Assembly (NCBI GenBank): GCA_051846895.1
Contig: JBPYCQ010000035.1
Coordinates: 1-6,416 of the forward strand
Direction: 5' to 3'
Source of the DNA: CALKAL01 sp051846895
Lineage (GTDB): Bacteria > Bacillota > Bacilli > Bacillales > Alkalibacillaceae
Length of the DNA: 6,416 nucleotides
In this document: piece by piece, positions 5,857 through 6,416 of the stretch
How positions within the stretch are numbered: position 1 is the stretch's first letter
Layout of the letters: each line of letters begins with the position of its first letter
The notes under the pieces: generated by a model
The model's input: only the letters and a program-made list of their open reading frames with translations
Database searches by the model: none
What the model was told of the DNA's origin: nothing
Translations under genes and position numbers: made by a program

Positions 5857-6192
5857 ATGAACTTAGAGTTGCAGCAATTTAAAACCGATTTTTTTAAAGC
5901 ACTCGCACACCCTTTGAGAATACAGATTTTAGAAGCATTAGCCGATGGTGAAAAAAATGTTAACGAAATTCAAAGTATAGTTGGAAGTGAAGGCTCAGCC
6001 GTCTCACAACAACTTACCATACTGAGGAATAAAAATATCGTTGTAGGTGAGAAAAATGGTAATCGGGTCATCTATTCTTTGAAAGACCCGATGATTGTTG
6101 AGCTGTTAAATATCGCTAGGGAAATTTTCAATAACCATTTAATAAATACGAAAACGATGCTAGATAAAATGATTGATCAAGAGATAGACTGA
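5857..6192 (+). CDS. ArsR/SmtB-family winged-helix repressor without cysteines
   Basis: A 111-residue protein with the ArsR-type winged helix: FFKALAHPLRIQILEAL (residues 12-28), the helix-turn-helix with recognition helix near 46-58 (EGSAVSQQLTILRN) and the wing KNIVVGEKNGNRVIYSL (59-75), then a long C-terminal dimer helix (78-107). The start is well supported by GAAGGAG about nine bases before the ATG. It contains no cysteine, so it has neither the ELCVC-type metal site of ArsR/CadC nor the dithiol of redox sensors such as SqrR or BigR. The C-terminal helix has one His (94) and no D-x-H-x10-H pattern, arguing against a CzrA-type zinc site. The signal is therefore unknown. It is co-transcribed with sulP and probably controls that promoter. 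It is followed by a terminator. Confidence 0.92.
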   Translation: MNLELQQFKTDFFKALAHPLRIQILEALADGEKNVNEIQSIVGSEGSAVSQQLTILRNKNIVVGEKNGNRVIYSLKDPMIVELLNIAREIFNNHLINTKTMLDKMIDQEID

Positions 6193-6197
6193 TAGTT

Positions 6198-6238
6198 AAG
6201 GGTAGCCCGCGATTAGAAGATTGGGCTATTCTTTTTTT
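6198..6238 (+). terminator. Intrinsic terminator after arsR
   Basis: AAGGGTAGCCC (6198-6208) pairs with GGGCTATTCTT (6223-6233), 11 pairs including two G-T, around a 14-base loop. The downstream arm runs into a T tract ending at 6238. Confidence 0.85.
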
Positions 6239-6256
6239 AATAGAAAACAGACTGTT

Positions 6257-6416
6257 GTAGAAAGTTCATCCTTTCATTGTAAATAGAAAACTAATTTACG
6301 TAGGTAGCGTTTCCGTTCGTGTAGGTAACCAGCTGTTTAACGTAGATAGGACCTCTATTGGTGTAGGTAGAACCTCGCTTTATGTAGCTAGGTAGTCATT
6401 TTACGTAGGTAGCGCC
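6257..6416 (+). repeat. Exact 21-base tandem repeat array with GTAGGTAG core (array A), continuing past the window
   Basis: The core GTAGGTAG, or a close variant, begins at 6300, 6321, 6342, 6363, 6384 and 6405, exactly 21 bases apart with no indel. A degenerate copy (GTAAATAG) sits at 6279 and another (GTAGAAAG) at 6257, 22 bases before it. Outside the core only a loose T-rich position near the unit end is shared (TTTAC, TTTAAC, TTTAT). In frame 3 of the plus strand the units spell heptads such as LIYVGS, RVGNQLFN, GVGRTSLY and SFYVGS, but a TAG at 6393 interrupts, another TAG lies at 6258, and no ATG, GTG or TTG start with a ribosome site is present. The array begins about 20 bases after the arsR terminator. 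The right end is outside the window. Confidence 0.8.

Noticed and set aside
6261..6395. Array A as a translated heptad-repeat gene
   Set aside because: It is bounded by TAG at 6258 and interrupted by TAG at 6393, with no ATG, GTG or TTG start supported by a ribosome site. The reverse strand also has stops. It may be a relic but not an intact gene as seen.
6257..6416. The 21-base array as a CRISPR array
   Set aside because: The conserved core is only about eight bases and the unit 21, far below CRISPR repeat plus spacer size, and there are no cas genes.

Overview
The window reads as chromosomal DNA of a low-GC, Gram-positive, Bacillus-like bacterium (Bacillaceae or a close relative). The base composition is AT-rich, Shine-Dalgarno sequences are strong and G-rich (for example GAAGGAG before the last gene), U-tailed intrinsic terminators are frequent, and the proteins resemble Bacillus families such as YerD, YjdM, and a UPF0236/ISLre2 transposase.

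Layout. Positions 1-660 (minus strand) hold the N-terminal 220 codons of an ISLre2-family transposase; the rest of the insertion sequence lies off the left edge. A long hairpin at 661-723 covers the transposase ribosome-binding site, and the IS end probably lies a little to its right. A gene-free stretch (724-982) carries a good plus-strand promoter. Next come a membrane-anchored, glutamate-synthase-domain protein of the YerD type (983-2575), an intrinsic terminator, a TauE/SafE-type membrane permease (2682-3419) and a YjdM/PhnA zinc-ribbon protein (3471-3809) with its own terminator. After a 270-base intergenic region, a two-gene operon follows: a SulP anion transporter with a STAS domain and a cysteine-containing tail (4080-5840), then a cysteine-free ArsR-type repressor 16 bases downstream (5857-6192), closed by a terminator. 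The window ends inside a tandem repeat array.

How the genes may work together. The clearest unit is sulP-arsR: a short leader with a perfect TATAAT box, AT-rich repeated half-sites over the promoter, and a regulator encoded last, which suggests autoregulated expression of an anion transporter. The TauE/SafE permease is from a family that often moves sulfur oxyanions or organosulfonates, so a sulfur or anion theme is possible but not shown. YerD and YjdM have no established tie to it.

The most unusual signal is a pair of intergenic arrays, both directly downstream of intrinsic terminators (after yjdM and after arsR). Both have an exact 21-base period. In the same relative reading frame both spell a heptad with a Tyr-(Val/Ile)-Gly-x core, yet neither has a start codon at its head with a ribosome site, and the right-hand one is interrupted by a stop. 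I know of no named repeat family that they match.
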